A DNA stretch of 64,000 bases, from NCBI GenBank assembly GCA_001874265.1, contig MPDD01000005.1:1-64000 (forward strand), read 5' to 3'. Positions within the stretch are counted from its first letter, which is position 1. Each line of letters opens with the position of its first letter. Positions 18,204 through 27,567 of the stretch are shown here, piece after piece. Made by a program: the position numbers and the translations under genes. Under the pieces are notes generated by a model. That model did no database searches. It was not told the origin of the DNA and was given only the letters and a program-made list of their open reading frames with translations. This stretch comes from Bacteroidetes bacterium MedPE-SWsnd-G1. Its GTDB lineage: Bacteria; Bacteroidota; Bacteroidia; Flavobacteriales; Flavobacteriaceae.

Positions 18204-19007
18204 TTACCAATCTTTTTCTTGTTTAATCTTTTTTCCTTTTTCCTTTCTAGCATTCATTTTTTCTTGGGTCTTTTTCTCCTCATTATTCATTGCTTCTAGC
18301 AATTGCTGAATTTGTTGAGGCGATAATTTACCCGGTTGAGGCTTTTTATTTTGATCATTACCCTTGTCGTCTTTTTGATCCTTCGGGTCTTTTTGCTGAT
18401 CGTTTTTATCATCTTTCTCATCATCTCCCTTCTGCTGATCATCCTTTTTATCTTGCTGATCATCCTTCTTGTCGTCGTTCTGATCTTTTTTATCCTGATT
18501 CTTATCGTCTTTATTATCCTTGTTGTCTTTATTGTCTTTGTTATCTTGATTTTGCTGCTGATCTTCTAACATTTTTTGAGCCAAGGCTAAATTGTAACGA
18601 GTCTCGTCGTCTTTAGGGTTGTTTCTCAAAGAATTTTTATAGGCATCAATTGCTGGCTGGTATTTTTTAGCATCAAAATGTGTATTACCAATATTATGAT
18701 ATGCCTCACTCTTTGTCATTTTATCCTCCGTCAACTTTGCAGTTATCTCGTACTGTGCAATTGCTTCTTCATCTCTGTTTTGTTGCGATAAAGCATTTCC
18801 TAAATTATAATTTGCTATTTCGTACGCGGGGTCATTTGCCAATGCCTTTTTATAAGCGACCTCAGCATCAGAAAATTTTTGTTGGTTGTACAACTCATTT
18901 CCTTCCCTAACGTACTTTCTAGCCTCACGTTGTAAAGCAGGGTCAATTTCCTGAGCCAAAATACTCAGCGGAATTAATGCACATATGATTATTAAAACTT
19001 GTCTCAT
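18204..19007 (-). CDS. batC: BatC: TPR protein with charged low-complexity region
   Basis: 267 residues: signal peptide, about three TPR repeats (residues 25-150, e.g. AYHNIGNTHFDAKKYQPAIDAYK), then about 75 residues made almost only of Asp, Lys, Gln and Asn, then a short conserved tail (LSPQQIQQLLEAMNNEEKK). TPRs suggest a scaffold for the VWA proteins. The start overlaps the batB stop (ATGA). The charged tract is coded by short imperfect DNA repeats. Confidence 0.93.
   Translation of the reverse strand: MRQVLIIICALIPLSILAQEIDPALQREARKYVREGNELYNQQKFSDAEVAYKKALANDPAYEIANYNLGNALSQQNRDEEAIAQYEITAKLTEDKMTKSEAYHNIGNTHFDAKKYQPAIDAYKNSLRNNPKDDETRYNLALAQKMLEDQQQNQDNKDNKDNKDNKDDKNQDKKDQNDDKKDDQQDKKDDQQKGDDEKDDKNDQQKDPKDQKDDKGNDQNKKPQPGKLSPQQIQQLLEAMNNEEKKTQEKMNARKEKGKKIKQEKDW
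18380..18560. repeat. Low-complexity repeat tract inside batC
   Basis: Short imperfect repeats on the minus strand (AACAAAGACAAT-type and AAGGATGATCAG-type units) encode the Asp/Lys/Gln/Asn-rich segment. The boundaries are approximate. Such tracts are prone to length change. Confidence 0.7.
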
Positions 19008-20038
19008 TTTTTATTAAACAAATTTAATTTTTGAATCCATTTTGTCTTTTTCTCTAGCATAAGAGCATCCATAATTAAAAAGAACAAAGCAATAGCAACA
19101 AACCATTGGAATTGATCTTTATAATCTGAAAACTGCTTGGTCTCAAACTCACTCTTTTCTGCCTTCAATAATAAATCTTCAACATAGTCTACAGTAGCCT
19201 GCGTTTTATTTCCTAAAATATATTTTCCATTGCCTTTGTCTGCAATTTCTTTTAGAGTTGATTCAACCAATCTTGTAACTACAGTTTCTCCTTTACTATC
19301 TTTTTTATAGCCTTCTAATTTGCCATTAAATTTAATCGGAATTGGTCCTCCTTTTGCCGTTCCCACTCCAACCGTATAGGTTTTAATTCCTTCTTTTGTC
19401 GCTTTGGCGATGGAGCTCGATGCATCTTCTTGATGATCTTCACCATCCGAGATAATAAACAAAAAACGATTTGTTTGTTCATCATCATTATAATAGGTCG
19501 TAGCCATTTCAATAGCATCGTTTATAGCTGTTCCCTGGCTAGATACTAAATTTGGACTTGCATTTTGCAAAAACATTTTGGCCGCTCCTTGATCTGTGGT
19601 TATTGGTAATAACGGATATGCATTACCCGCATAAATGATGATTCCAATTCTATCACTTCCTAATTTATCAACTATTTTAGTAATGATTTGTTTTGCCTTT
19701 TCAAGTCTGTTTGGTGCAATATCTTCAGCCAACATACTTTTAGAAACATCCAGTGCAAATACAATATCTACTCCTTGTCTTTTTACTGTTTCTAACTTTG
19801 TCCCCATTTTTGGGTTAGTTAAAGAAATAATTAAAAATGACAGCCCAAATAAGAAGGCAATGATCTTAACAAAACTCTTAAAATCAGATTTTTCAGGCAT
19901 TAATTTTTCTAACAACTCCGGATTTGCAAATTGTTTCTGTTTCCTTTTTTTCCACCAAAATATCGCAAGGAAAACCGCAAAAATCACCGGAACAGCGATT
20001 AAAAAGGTAAAGTAATATGGTTCTTCTATTTGATACAT
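19004..20038 (-). CDS. batB: BatB: VWA-domain membrane protein
   Basis: 344 residues. Two N-terminal membrane helices (FLIAVPVIFAVFLAIFWW and IIAFLFGLSFLIISL), a von Willebrand factor A domain with complete MIDAS start DVSKSM and IISDGEDHQ, and a C-terminal helix (WFVAIALFFLIMDALML). Gene order places it as BatB, downstream of batA. The domain probably binds a divalent metal and partner proteins at the membrane. Confidence 0.92.
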   Translation of the reverse strand: MYQIEEPYYFTFLIAVPVIFAVFLAIFWWKKRKQKQFANPELLEKLMPEKSDFKSFVKIIAFLFGLSFLIISLTNPKMGTKLETVKRQGVDIVFALDVSKSMLAEDIAPNRLEKAKQIITKIVDKLGSDRIGIIIYAGNAYPLLPITTDQGAAKMFLQNASPNLVSSQGTAINDAIEMATTYYNDDEQTNRFLFIISDGEDHQEDASSSIAKATKEGIKTYTVGVGTAKGGPIPIKFNGKLEGYKKDSKGETVVTRLVESTLKEIADKGNGKYILGNKTQATVDYVEDLLLKAEKSEFETKQFSDYKDQFQWFVAIALFFLIMDALMLEKKTKWIQKLNLFNKK

Positions 20039-20042
20039 TGTA

Positions 20043-21047
20043 CTATATAAATGATCTAAAAATTGTAAATCTTAATAACATTTCTAACCCTAAAATAAGT
20101 CCCGCTAATATTACCAAGAATCGGTATCTTTCATCGTAATTGTAATATTTAAACTCCTCTATTTCGGTTTTCTCTAGTTTGTTTATTTCGTCGTAAATAG
20201 CTTCTAACTTTTTATTGTCAGTTGCTCTAAAATATTTTCCTTCAGTTTCAGAGGCTATATATTCTAATAATTCTTCATCAATCTCTACAGGCATGTTTTG
20301 AAACACCAACTTTCCGTTGCCATCTCTATAAGCCGGTGAAGGCGCATTTCCCTTTGTTCCAAGGCCAATTGTATAGGTTTTAATTCCTAATTCTTTAGCC
20401 AATTCTGTAGCCGTTTTAGGATCTACAAACCCAGAATTATTTACACCGTCCGTAAGTAAAATAATAACTTTGCTCTTTGCCTTACTTTCCTTTAAACGGT
20501 TTACGGCAGAACCTAAACCCATTCCAATGGCGGTACCTCCTTCTAATTGCCCCCATTTGATATCATTAATGGTTCTTTTCACGATTCTTTTGTCACTTGT
20601 TATTGGCGTTTGAGTAAAACTTTCTCCGGCATAAATGACAATTCCGATTCTATCACTTGGTCTTTTATCAACAAAATTAGTCGCTACCTTTTTTAAGGCT
20701 CCCAAACGATTTGGTTTTAAATCACGTGCCAACATACTCGCAGAAACGTCAATAGCCATTACAATATCAATTCCTTTATTGGTATTTACTTTTGTGCTAA
20801 CCGATGTAATTCTTGGTCTTGCCAATGCTACAATTAATAAAGAAATCGCAGCCAACCTTAACACGTGTAATATTGGTTTTAATCTTGGTAAAATAGATGG
20901 TTCTCCAAACGATTTTGTACTTGATAAAGTAAGTGATGCTGTGCTTTTTTTACGCAATACAACGTAATAAACAACCAATAGTGGAACCACCAACAGCAAC
21001 CATAAAAACTCAGGATTTGTAAATTCTATGTTATTCCACAACCTCAT
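20043..21047 (-). CDS. batA: BatA: VWA-domain membrane protein
   Basis: 334 residues and clearly paralogous to the next gene, batB. N-terminal helices (FLWLLLVVPLLVVYYVVL and LRLAAISLLIVALA), MIDAS residues in DVSASM and LLTDGVNNSG, and a C-terminal helix (RFLVILAGLILGLEMLL). Spacing to batB is 4 nt and to the upstream gene 1 nt, so it lies within one tight operon. Confidence 0.92.
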   Translation of the reverse strand: MRLWNNIEFTNPEFLWLLLVVPLLVVYYVVLRKKSTASLTLSSTKSFGEPSILPRLKPILHVLRLAAISLLIVALARPRITSVSTKVNTNKGIDIVMAIDVSASMLARDLKPNRLGALKKVATNFVDKRPSDRIGIVIYAGESFTQTPITSDKRIVKRTINDIKWGQLEGGTAIGMGLGSAVNRLKESKAKSKVIILLTDGVNNSGFVDPKTATELAKELGIKTYTIGLGTKGNAPSPAYRDGNGKLVFQNMPVEIDEELLEYIASETEGKYFRATDNKKLEAIYDEINKLEKTEIEEFKYYNYDERYRFLVILAGLILGLEMLLRFTIFRSFI

Positions 21048-21048
21048 C

Positions 21049-22638
21049 TTACAACTTTACAGACTTAATTACACGATTTGCTATTTCTTCTCCACTGGCA
21101 TCTCCATCTTTGTAAGTAACTACAATTGTCCTTGATCCGTTAATATCTCCAAACACTGCACCTCTCAACTGATAAAATTCTGGCTTATTAGTTACAGGAT
21201 TAACCATGCTATACTGAGAAATTAATTTTACACCTTCTTCTCCGTCAATTTGCATCGACTCCTGGTCTGAGGAAATAAATTCTACTCCTTGCGACTGCAT
21301 TGCAGACAATGCACCTTGCACACCCGATTCCAAATTATACTCAGTTACCTTTTCCGTAAAATCCATCGTAGTAACACTAATTTGAAGACCCCCAATAATA
21401 CTTGTGTATTCAAATTGTGCTATTTGATTGATCATTTCTTTTGCCTGAGTCGGAACCTCTAATAAATTAGATTTTAGAATTTCTGGAGACTCTAAGGTTA
21501 CCGTTGGTGAACCATAGGTGCTTAAACTCCAATCATTCTTCAATAACTCTTTAGTTTGATACCCAATTATATTCTCCTGAGCGTATTTATATCCTTTGAA
21601 CATCAGAACTCCTACAACTGTTAGAACAACAAAAAGGAAACCAACAACAGAGACAATAATGATCTTCTTTTTACTCCACTTTTTCTTTGTTGCTTGCTTG
21701 TTCTGAGGAGTATTTATAGTTTCATTTGTTACATTCTCAGTCACTTCAACTTCTTCTGGACGAAGGTTATTGATAATATTTTCTGTTTGAGATCTGTGTC
21801 CTTCCACCTCTATGGCTATTGGCTTAAACTTGGCAAATTTTACCAAATCGGCTTCTTGCAATAATTTCTGCAAATTCTTTATTGTCTCTTTTGGCAAATC
21901 GAGTTTATCCATACTCTTAAAATCCAAAATCATCTCAATCAATTCATCCGTTGTAGATTCTAATGCCGGAATTTTTAACTCTCGCTCTATATAAGACCTT
22001 ATAATATCAGTTAATTCAATATAATAGAGTTTTATCTTATCCTGTTTCAATAATTCTTTTGCATCCAATTCTCCTAAACGCTGCATTGCTAATTGATACG
22101 GTGGTATTCTTTCTTCAAGTGGAATTTCTTCCTTTTTCTTCCTTAAAACAACATACAATACAATTGCAATAATCAACAACAGAATTGCCAAGCCTATCCA
22201 AACATACAAGGCATAATCATCAAAAATTATGGGCTGGTTTTTAACTGCTTTTATCGGAAAAAGTTTTTGCTTCAGTGTATCAACCTTTACAGTAGATACC
22301 GCAATAAGTAAGGAATCCGTTTTAAAATTTTTAGCATTTATTAAAACTTCTTGCTGAGGGATTACGTACGATCCACTATCAAAACTAGTCAATAAATACT
22401 TTTTTATAAATTTTGTTTTCGTTGTGTCAACTGGCAAGTCTTCAACAACCTCTACTTTTTTAAGACTGTCCATTTCCAACTTTGGAAAAACAACAGTTTC
22501 TGTATTATCTACAGTTAATTTATATTCAATCTGTTCTCCAATTCTAATGTTGGTTGTATCTACCTCCATTTTTATTGGGGACTGAGCCATTACAAATGCT
22601 CCTATGAAAAATGCTATATAGAAAATTCTTTTCTTCAA
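21049..22638 (-). CDS. BatD-like membrane protein with extra C-terminal domain
   Basis: 529 residues between the DUF58 gene and batA. Signal peptide, a periplasmic beta domain like the start of BatD (IRIGEQIEYKLTVDNTE), a first helix near 143-165 (WIGLAILLLIIAIVLYVVL), a cytoplasmic helical region (about 170-320, with YIELTDIIRSYIERE), then a second helix near 327-347 (IIIVSVVGFLFVVLTVVGVLMF) and about 180 further residues I cannot assign. The start is TTG, 1 nt after the DUF58 stop; no ATG would preserve the signal peptide. The C-terminal part may be a later addition. Confidence 0.85.
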   Translation of the reverse strand: MKKRIFYIAFFIGAFVMAQSPIKMEVDTTNIRIGEQIEYKLTVDNTETVVFPKLEMDSLKKVEVVEDLPVDTTKTKFIKKYLLTSFDSGSYVIPQQEVLINAKNFKTDSLLIAVSTVKVDTLKQKLFPIKAVKNQPIIFDDYALYVWIGLAILLLIIAIVLYVVLRKKKEEIPLEERIPPYQLAMQRLGELDAKELLKQDKIKLYYIELTDIIRSYIERELKIPALESTTDELIEMILDFKSMDKLDLPKETIKNLQKLLQEADLVKFAKFKPIAIEVEGHRSQTENIINNLRPEEVEVTENVTNETINTPQNKQATKKKWSKKKIIIVSVVGFLFVVLTVVGVLMFKGYKYAQENIIGYQTKELLKNDWSLSTYGSPTVTLESPEILKSNLLEVPTQAKEMINQIAQFEYTSIIGGLQISVTTMDFTEKVTEYNLESGVQGALSAMQSQGVEFISSDQESMQIDGEEGVKLISQYSMVNPVTNKPEFYQLRGAVFGDINGSRTIVVTYKDGDASGEEIANRVIKSVKL

Positions 22639-22639
22639 C

Positions 22640-23512
22640 TTATCTCGCTCCTTTTTGCTTAAAATATCCTAATAATTTCTTTACATAACTTTCATCTACA
22701 CGCGTACTGATTGTTCCTGCTCCACTGCGACTAAACGATTTCTCGTAATAATCAACCGATTTTAAATAATTGGCTTTATAACTAGTACGCACAGATTTGG
22801 ACATGGTGTTTACCAGAACAACTTCGCCACTTTCTGCATCTTTTACAGGTAGCATTCCTAAATTCGGAATCTCTTCGTCATGCTTATCGTATACTCTTAT
22901 ACCCGTTACATCGTGCTTATTTCCAACTATTTTCATAGTGTGATCATAGCCTTCATCCATAAAATCTGACAATACAAATACAATGGCTTTTTTCTTCATC
23001 ACATTAGATAAATACTTTAAAGCCTCTTCAATATTTGTTTTATTACTTTTAGGTTTAAATTCAATTAACTCACGAATAATTCTAAGTACATGTCCTTTTC
23101 CTTTTTTAGGCGGAATAAACAATTCCACATCGTCAGAAAACAATAGCAGTCCTACTTTATCATTGTTTTGAATGGCCGAAAATGCCAATGTCGCCGCAAT
23201 TTCAGTAACTGTATCTCGCTTAAATTGAGAAGTGGTTCCAAAAAACTCAGATCCACTAACATCAACCATTAACATCATGGTTAATTCGCGCTCCTCTTCA
23301 AAAACTTTAATATATGGTTCGTTGTAACGTGCAGTAACATTCCAGTCTATACTTCTAACATCATCTCCAAACTGATACTGTCTTACTTCAGAAAAAGTCA
23401 TACCACGTCCTTTAAACGAACTGTGATATTCGCCAGAAAATATATGATCAGACAAGCGTCTTGTCTTAATCTCTATTTTTCGTACTTTTTTTAATAATTC
23501 TTTAGTATCCAA
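22640..23512 (-). CDS. DUF58 protein of the Bat/MoxR cluster
   Basis: 290 residues with the DUF58 core GRGMTFSEVRQYQFGDDVRSIDWNVTAR split over two conserved stretches, followed by a VWA-like segment (LMVDVSGSEFFG). Such proteins accompany MoxR ATPases. The start is TTG (23510-23512): the protein begins at the conserved DTKELLKKVRKIEIKTR and no in-frame ATG lies upstream. It is 68 nt downstream of moxR. Confidence 0.9.
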   Translation of the reverse strand: MDTKELLKKVRKIEIKTRRLSDHIFSGEYHSSFKGRGMTFSEVRQYQFGDDVRSIDWNVTARYNEPYIKVFEEERELTMMLMVDVSGSEFFGTTSQFKRDTVTEIAATLAFSAIQNNDKVGLLLFSDDVELFIPPKKGKGHVLRIIRELIEFKPKSNKTNIEEALKYLSNVMKKKAIVFVLSDFMDEGYDHTMKIVGNKHDVTGIRVYDKHDEEIPNLGMLPVKDAESGEVVLVNTMSKSVRTSYKANYLKSVDYYEKSFSRSGAGTISTRVDESYVKKLLGYFKQKGAR

Positions 23513-23580
23513 TGTTGTTGAATTGTTGAATTGTGTAATCGCTGTTTTACCATTTAAACAATTAAACGGTTTAACAAAAA

Positions 23581-24588
23581 CTATGGTACTTCTACCTCGT
23601 TTACGATTTTGCTAACAATATCTTCTGAAGTTACATTCTCAGCTTCAGCCTCATATGTAATTCCGATCCTATGACGTAATACATCTGTAACTACAGCTCT
23701 TACATCTTCTGGAATAACATAACCTCTTCGCTTAATAAATGCATAACATTTTGATGCCATTGCTAAATTGATACTTCCCCTAGGCGATGCACCAAAGCTA
23801 ATCAAGTTCTTTAACTCTGCTAAGTTATAACGCTCCGGAAAACGCGTAGCAAAAATGATATCTAAAATATATTTTTCGATTTTTTCATCCATATAAACTT
23901 CTTTTACAGCCTCTCTTGCCGAGTTGATCTGATCTAATGAAATTACAGGATTTATCTTATCGAATCCGCCAGATAAATTCTGACGCATAATTAATTGTTC
24001 ATGTTCTATCTGAGGATAATCAATTACCACTTTTAGCATAAAACGGTCTACCTGAGCTTCAGGTAACGGGTATGTTCCTTCCTGTTCTACTGGGTTTTGC
24101 GTTGCCATTACCAAAAATGGCTCATCTAACTTAAACGTTTCATCTCCAATTGTAATTTGACGTTCTTGCATGGCCTCTAACAATGCCGACTGCACTTTTG
24201 CCGGTGCACGGTTAATCTCATCTGCCAATACAAAGTTTGCAAAAATAGGTCCTTTTTTAATCATGAAATCATTCTCTTTCATGTTATAAATCATGGTACC
24301 TACAACATCGGCAGGTAATAAATCAGGCGTAAATTGCACCCTGCTAAATTCTCCTTTAACCGCTTTAGATAAAGTATTAATTGCTAGGGTTTTTGCCAAA
24401 CCAGGAACTCCTTCAAGTAAAATATGTCCATTTCCCAACAAACCAATAAGCAATCGTTCAATCATATGTTTCTGACCAACAATGACTTTATTCATCTCCA
24501 TCGTTAACAAATCTACAAAAGCGCTTTCCTTCTCTATTTTCTCATTTATCGCTCTGATATCTACGGTAGTGTTAGTATTTTCTATCAT
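23581..24588 (-). CDS. MoxR-family AAA+ ATPase
   Basis: 335 residues. Walker A EGVPGLAKT, Walker B/ADEINRAP, sensor ATQNPVEQEGTYPLPEAQ and arginine finger region DRF are all present. First gene of the Bat operon and the likely motor or chaperone that acts on its VWA proteins, as for other MoxR-VWA pairs. The promoter was not identified in the 110 bp upstream. Confidence 0.95.
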   Translation of the reverse strand: MIENTNTTVDIRAINEKIEKESAFVDLLTMEMNKVIVGQKHMIERLLIGLLGNGHILLEGVPGLAKTLAINTLSKAVKGEFSRVQFTPDLLPADVVGTMIYNMKENDFMIKKGPIFANFVLADEINRAPAKVQSALLEAMQERQITIGDETFKLDEPFLVMATQNPVEQEGTYPLPEAQVDRFMLKVVIDYPQIEHEQLIMRQNLSGGFDKINPVISLDQINSAREAVKEVYMDEKIEKYILDIIFATRFPERYNLAELKNLISFGASPRGSINLAMASKCYAFIKRRGYVIPEDVRAVVTDVLRHRIGITYEAEAENVTSEDIVSKIVNEVEVP

Positions 24589-24698
24589 TATTTGAATTTT
24601 AAGGCGTGAATTTACATTCCTTTATTGAGTGTTGCAAGTAGCAGAATATTTTTTTTTAACGCTGTTAAAAATTGGTTAAAAATATTCTATAAAAAAGC

Positions 24699-25451
24699 TT
24701 ATTCTACAAAGGTTTGAAGCGATAATTCGCTTCCATCAAAGACCGCAAAAGTGAAGTGCGTAATCCAGTCTCCGGTGTTGATGTATTTTGAATTTTCTCC
24801 AACAGAGATTTCCATAGGTAAATGACGGTGACCAAATAAAAAATAATCATAGTGCTTTGACTCTAATTTGCGCTTAGCATATTGCACCAACCATTCATTT
24901 TCTTCTCCTAAAAAAACGACGTCCTCGTCACCGGAAATCAATTTGTTTTTTACCGATAAATACTGCGCCAATCGAACCCCGATATCCGGATGCAACCAAC
25001 GATACAACCATTTAGAAAAAGGGTTTGTAAACACCTTTTTCATGCGCTTATACCCCTTGTCTCCAGGCCCTAAACCATCGCCATGCCCAATTAAAAATGA
25101 TTTTTTATTAAAGGTAAATTCTTGTGGTTTATGATACACAGGAATGTCCAATTCTTTTTGAAAATAATCATCCATCCATAGGTCATGATTACCAATAAAG
25201 AAATAAATCGGTATACCGGAATCTCTAATTTCCGCAAGTTTACCCAAGACTCTTACAAAACCTCTTGGGACAACTTTTTTATACTCGAACCAAAAATCGA
25301 ATAAATCTCCAAGCAAGAAAATAGCTTCAGCATCTTTTTTTACAAGATCTAGCCAACGAATAAATTTCTGCTCTCTTGGGAAACTCTCTTCGGGAGTTGG
25401 CGCTCCAAAGTGCTGATCAGAAGCAAAATATATTTTTTTAGTTGAATCCAT
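24699..25451 (-). CDS. Metallophosphatase, LpxH-like UDP-2,3-diacylglucosamine hydrolase
   Basis: 250 residues, a calcineurin-like phosphatase. Metal motifs are in order: DQH, GDLFDFW, GNHDLW, GHGD and FGHRH. This pattern and length fit the LpxH group, which makes lipid X in lipid A synthesis, at the inner face of the membrane. It is 22 nt after the S41 protease gene and probably co-transcribed with it. Confidence 0.85.
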   Translation of the reverse strand: MDSTKKIYFASDQHFGAPTPEESFPREQKFIRWLDLVKKDAEAIFLLGDLFDFWFEYKKVVPRGFVRVLGKLAEIRDSGIPIYFFIGNHDLWMDDYFQKELDIPVYHKPQEFTFNKKSFLIGHGDGLGPGDKGYKRMKKVFTNPFSKWLYRWLHPDIGVRLAQYLSVKNKLISGDEDVVFLGEENEWLVQYAKRKLESKHYDYFLFGHRHLPMEISVGENSKYINTGDWITHFTFAVFDGSELSLQTFVE

Positions 25452-25473
25452 TTAAAAATGAAAAGTACAAAGA

Positions 25474-27036
25474 TTAATTGGAGTTTTCCAATTCCTTTAC
25501 TGTTTCTATCATTGAATCATCGATTTGAATAACTTGATAAAAGCCATTTTCATCATATAAATTCTGAGCAAAACTTGCTTTCAAATAATCCTCTACCCTT
25601 TTCCTTGTAGCTGGTGCTAATGGTAGATTTACATCTAACTGTAATAAGTATTCATTCAATATTTCTCCGTCCTTATCGAATTCAGCAATAAATTTATCTA
25701 CATCTAGTCCTTTGAATTTATCTCGGTTATTATCTACATATTCAAAAGAAAATTCGTTCAATCCTCTTACATATCTATTTTGAATATATTGCGTAGTATC
25801 AATCCCTACAAAGGTATCTGGTACAATTCCTCCTCCTCCAAAAACAACCTTTCCTTTTGGTGTAACAAATCTTAAAGAATCATTTACTTTAATACTATCG
25901 GCACTAACTAGTTCGCCATTTGAATAACGCTCAGAAAACGTTTCATAATATTCCTTGCTTCGACTTAAATTATATGGTTTTTGAATTGATCTTCCGGTTG
26001 GCGTATAATATCTTGCTGTGGTTAAACGAATGGCAGAACCGTCTCCAAGACCCATTGTTTGTTGCACTAATCCTTTCCCAAAAGACCGACGCCCAATTAT
26101 TGTTCCCCTATCATTATCTTGCAATGCTCCCGCAATAATTTCGCTGGCCGAAGCAGAATTTTCATTGATGAGAACATAGACTTTTCCATCTTCAAAACTA
26201 CCCGCTGAAGTTGCAAAGTCTTCCATAACATCTCCCTTCTTATTTTTTGTGAATACAATTAATTTATTCTTTTCTAAAAACTCATCTGCTATTTGATTGG
26301 CTATATTCATAAATCCACCGCCATTATCTCTTAAATCAAACACCAATGTTGTCATCCCCTTATTTATCAATTGATCCAATTCTATTTTAAACTCATCATA
26401 CGAGGTCATTGCAAATCGATCCAGTTTTATATACCCAATATCTTCATTAATCATATAAGAAGAAGTAACACTTTTAATTGGCACATCTCCTCTGGTTAAA
26501 GTATATGGCAAAACTTTATCTACAGATCTTCTATAAATTGAAAGTTCCACTTGAGTCTCGGGCTGACCTTTTAAAATTTTCATCACTCCATTATTGTCCA
26601 ACCCAACACCTGAAAGAGAATCGCTGTTTGCTTTCAAAATTCGATCGCCTGCTTTCAGTCCAATTCTTTCGCTAGGTCCTCCTTCCAACACTCTTGACAC
26701 AACAACAGAATCAGCAAAAATTCTAAACTGCACACCAATTCCAACAAAGTTTCCTTGTAACTCCTCCGTTTCCCGTTGTAATTGCTCCTTTGTAAAATAA
26801 ACAGAGTGCGGATCTAATTTTCCAACAATCTGATTAATTGCCCCGTCCAATAATTCTTCAGTATTCACCTCATCTACATAATCGTATTGAATATAATTTA
26901 TCAATCTTTTTATTTTAGATTCCTCAGCACTGGCTCCAAAAATGGAACCCGACTTATTTTCGAAGTTTAGAAAACTTCCAATCAATATTCCAATGGCTAC
27001 GGCTATTCCTAAATATATGGGTCCTTTATTATTCAT
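25474..27036 (-). CDS. S41 C-terminal processing peptidase
   Basis: 520 residues. An N-terminal membrane anchor (YLGIAVAIGILIGSFLNF), a PDZ domain with GLKAGDRILKANSDSL, and an S41 protease core with nucleophile Ser in NENSASASEIIAGAL and Lys in RRSFGKGLVQQ. The protease faces the periplasm and cuts C-terminal tails. It overlaps the deaminase gene by 8 bp, an unrelated partner, so the coupling looks organisational. Confidence 0.94.
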   Translation of the reverse strand: MNNKGPIYLGIAVAIGILIGSFLNFENKSGSIFGASAEESKIKRLINYIQYDYVDEVNTEELLDGAINQIVGKLDPHSVYFTKEQLQRETEELQGNFVGIGVQFRIFADSVVVSRVLEGGPSERIGLKAGDRILKANSDSLSGVGLDNNGVMKILKGQPETQVELSIYRRSVDKVLPYTLTRGDVPIKSVTSSYMINEDIGYIKLDRFAMTSYDEFKIELDQLINKGMTTLVFDLRDNGGGFMNIANQIADEFLEKNKLIVFTKNKKGDVMEDFATSAGSFEDGKVYVLINENSASASEIIAGALQDNDRGTIIGRRSFGKGLVQQTMGLGDGSAIRLTTARYYTPTGRSIQKPYNLSRSKEYYETFSERYSNGELVSADSIKVNDSLRFVTPKGKVVFGGGGIVPDTFVGIDTTQYIQNRYVRGLNEFSFEYVDNNRDKFKGLDVDKFIAEFDKDGEILNEYLLQLDVNLPLAPATRKRVEDYLKASFAQNLYDENGFYQVIQIDDSMIETVKELENSN

Positions 27037-27457
27037 TTAACTCTTTTAAATGGGTTATTTCTACACCTGCCTTTGCTAAAAAATCCAATCCTGAAGTGTC
27101 TTTATATTCTTGATGATATACCACTCTTTTTATTTCAGATTGATGAATAAGTTTACTACAATCTTTACATGGTGATAGCGTAATATATAACGTAGCAGCC
27201 CTACAAGATTGTGTAGAACTAGCAACTTTTAAAATGGCGTTTGCTTCTGCATGTAATACATGCCATTTGGTATTTCCATCACAATCCTCACATTCATTAT
27301 CAAAACCGGTTGGAGAACCATTAAATCCATCTGAAATAATCATTCTTTTCTTAACGATTAGAGCCCCCACTTGTTTTCTTTTACAATGCGACAATTTAGC
27401 CCATTCTAATGCCATTCTCATATAGGCATTATCATATTTAAGTTGCTTTTTACTCAT
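27029..27457 (-). CDS. Zinc dCMP deaminase family protein
   Basis: 142 residues. Zinc ligands lie in HAEANAIL (His and catalytic Glu) and SPCKDCSKL (two Cys), as in deoxycytidylate deaminases and ComEB. Deamination of dCMP to dUMP feeds thymidylate synthesis. The ORF track begins at a GTG (27475), but the ATG at 27457 (MSKKQLKYDNAYMRMA) starts the conserved sequence. A 110-bp region to the PHP gene holds no gene. Confidence 0.92.
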   Translation of the reverse strand: MSKKQLKYDNAYMRMALEWAKLSHCKRKQVGALIVKKRMIISDGFNGSPTGFDNECEDCDGNTKWHVLHAEANAILKVASSTQSCRAATLYITLSPCKDCSKLIHQSEIKRVVYHQEYKDTSGLDFLAKAGVEITHLKELNE

Positions 27458-27567
27458 CCTTATTTTTAACCTCACGAAAATAAAGAGAATTGATTAATAG
27501 TGCGTTAAATATTTACCAAATTTTAGCACAAGACTCTTTTCAGGAACACATTAAGTTTAAATCAGAA

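Noticed and set aside
18290-18616. Two plus-strand ORFs (18290-18616, 18336-18569) of repetitive composition
   Set aside because: They are antisense shadows of the batC low-complexity tract; hydrophobic composition is an artefact of reading GAT/AAA repeats backward.
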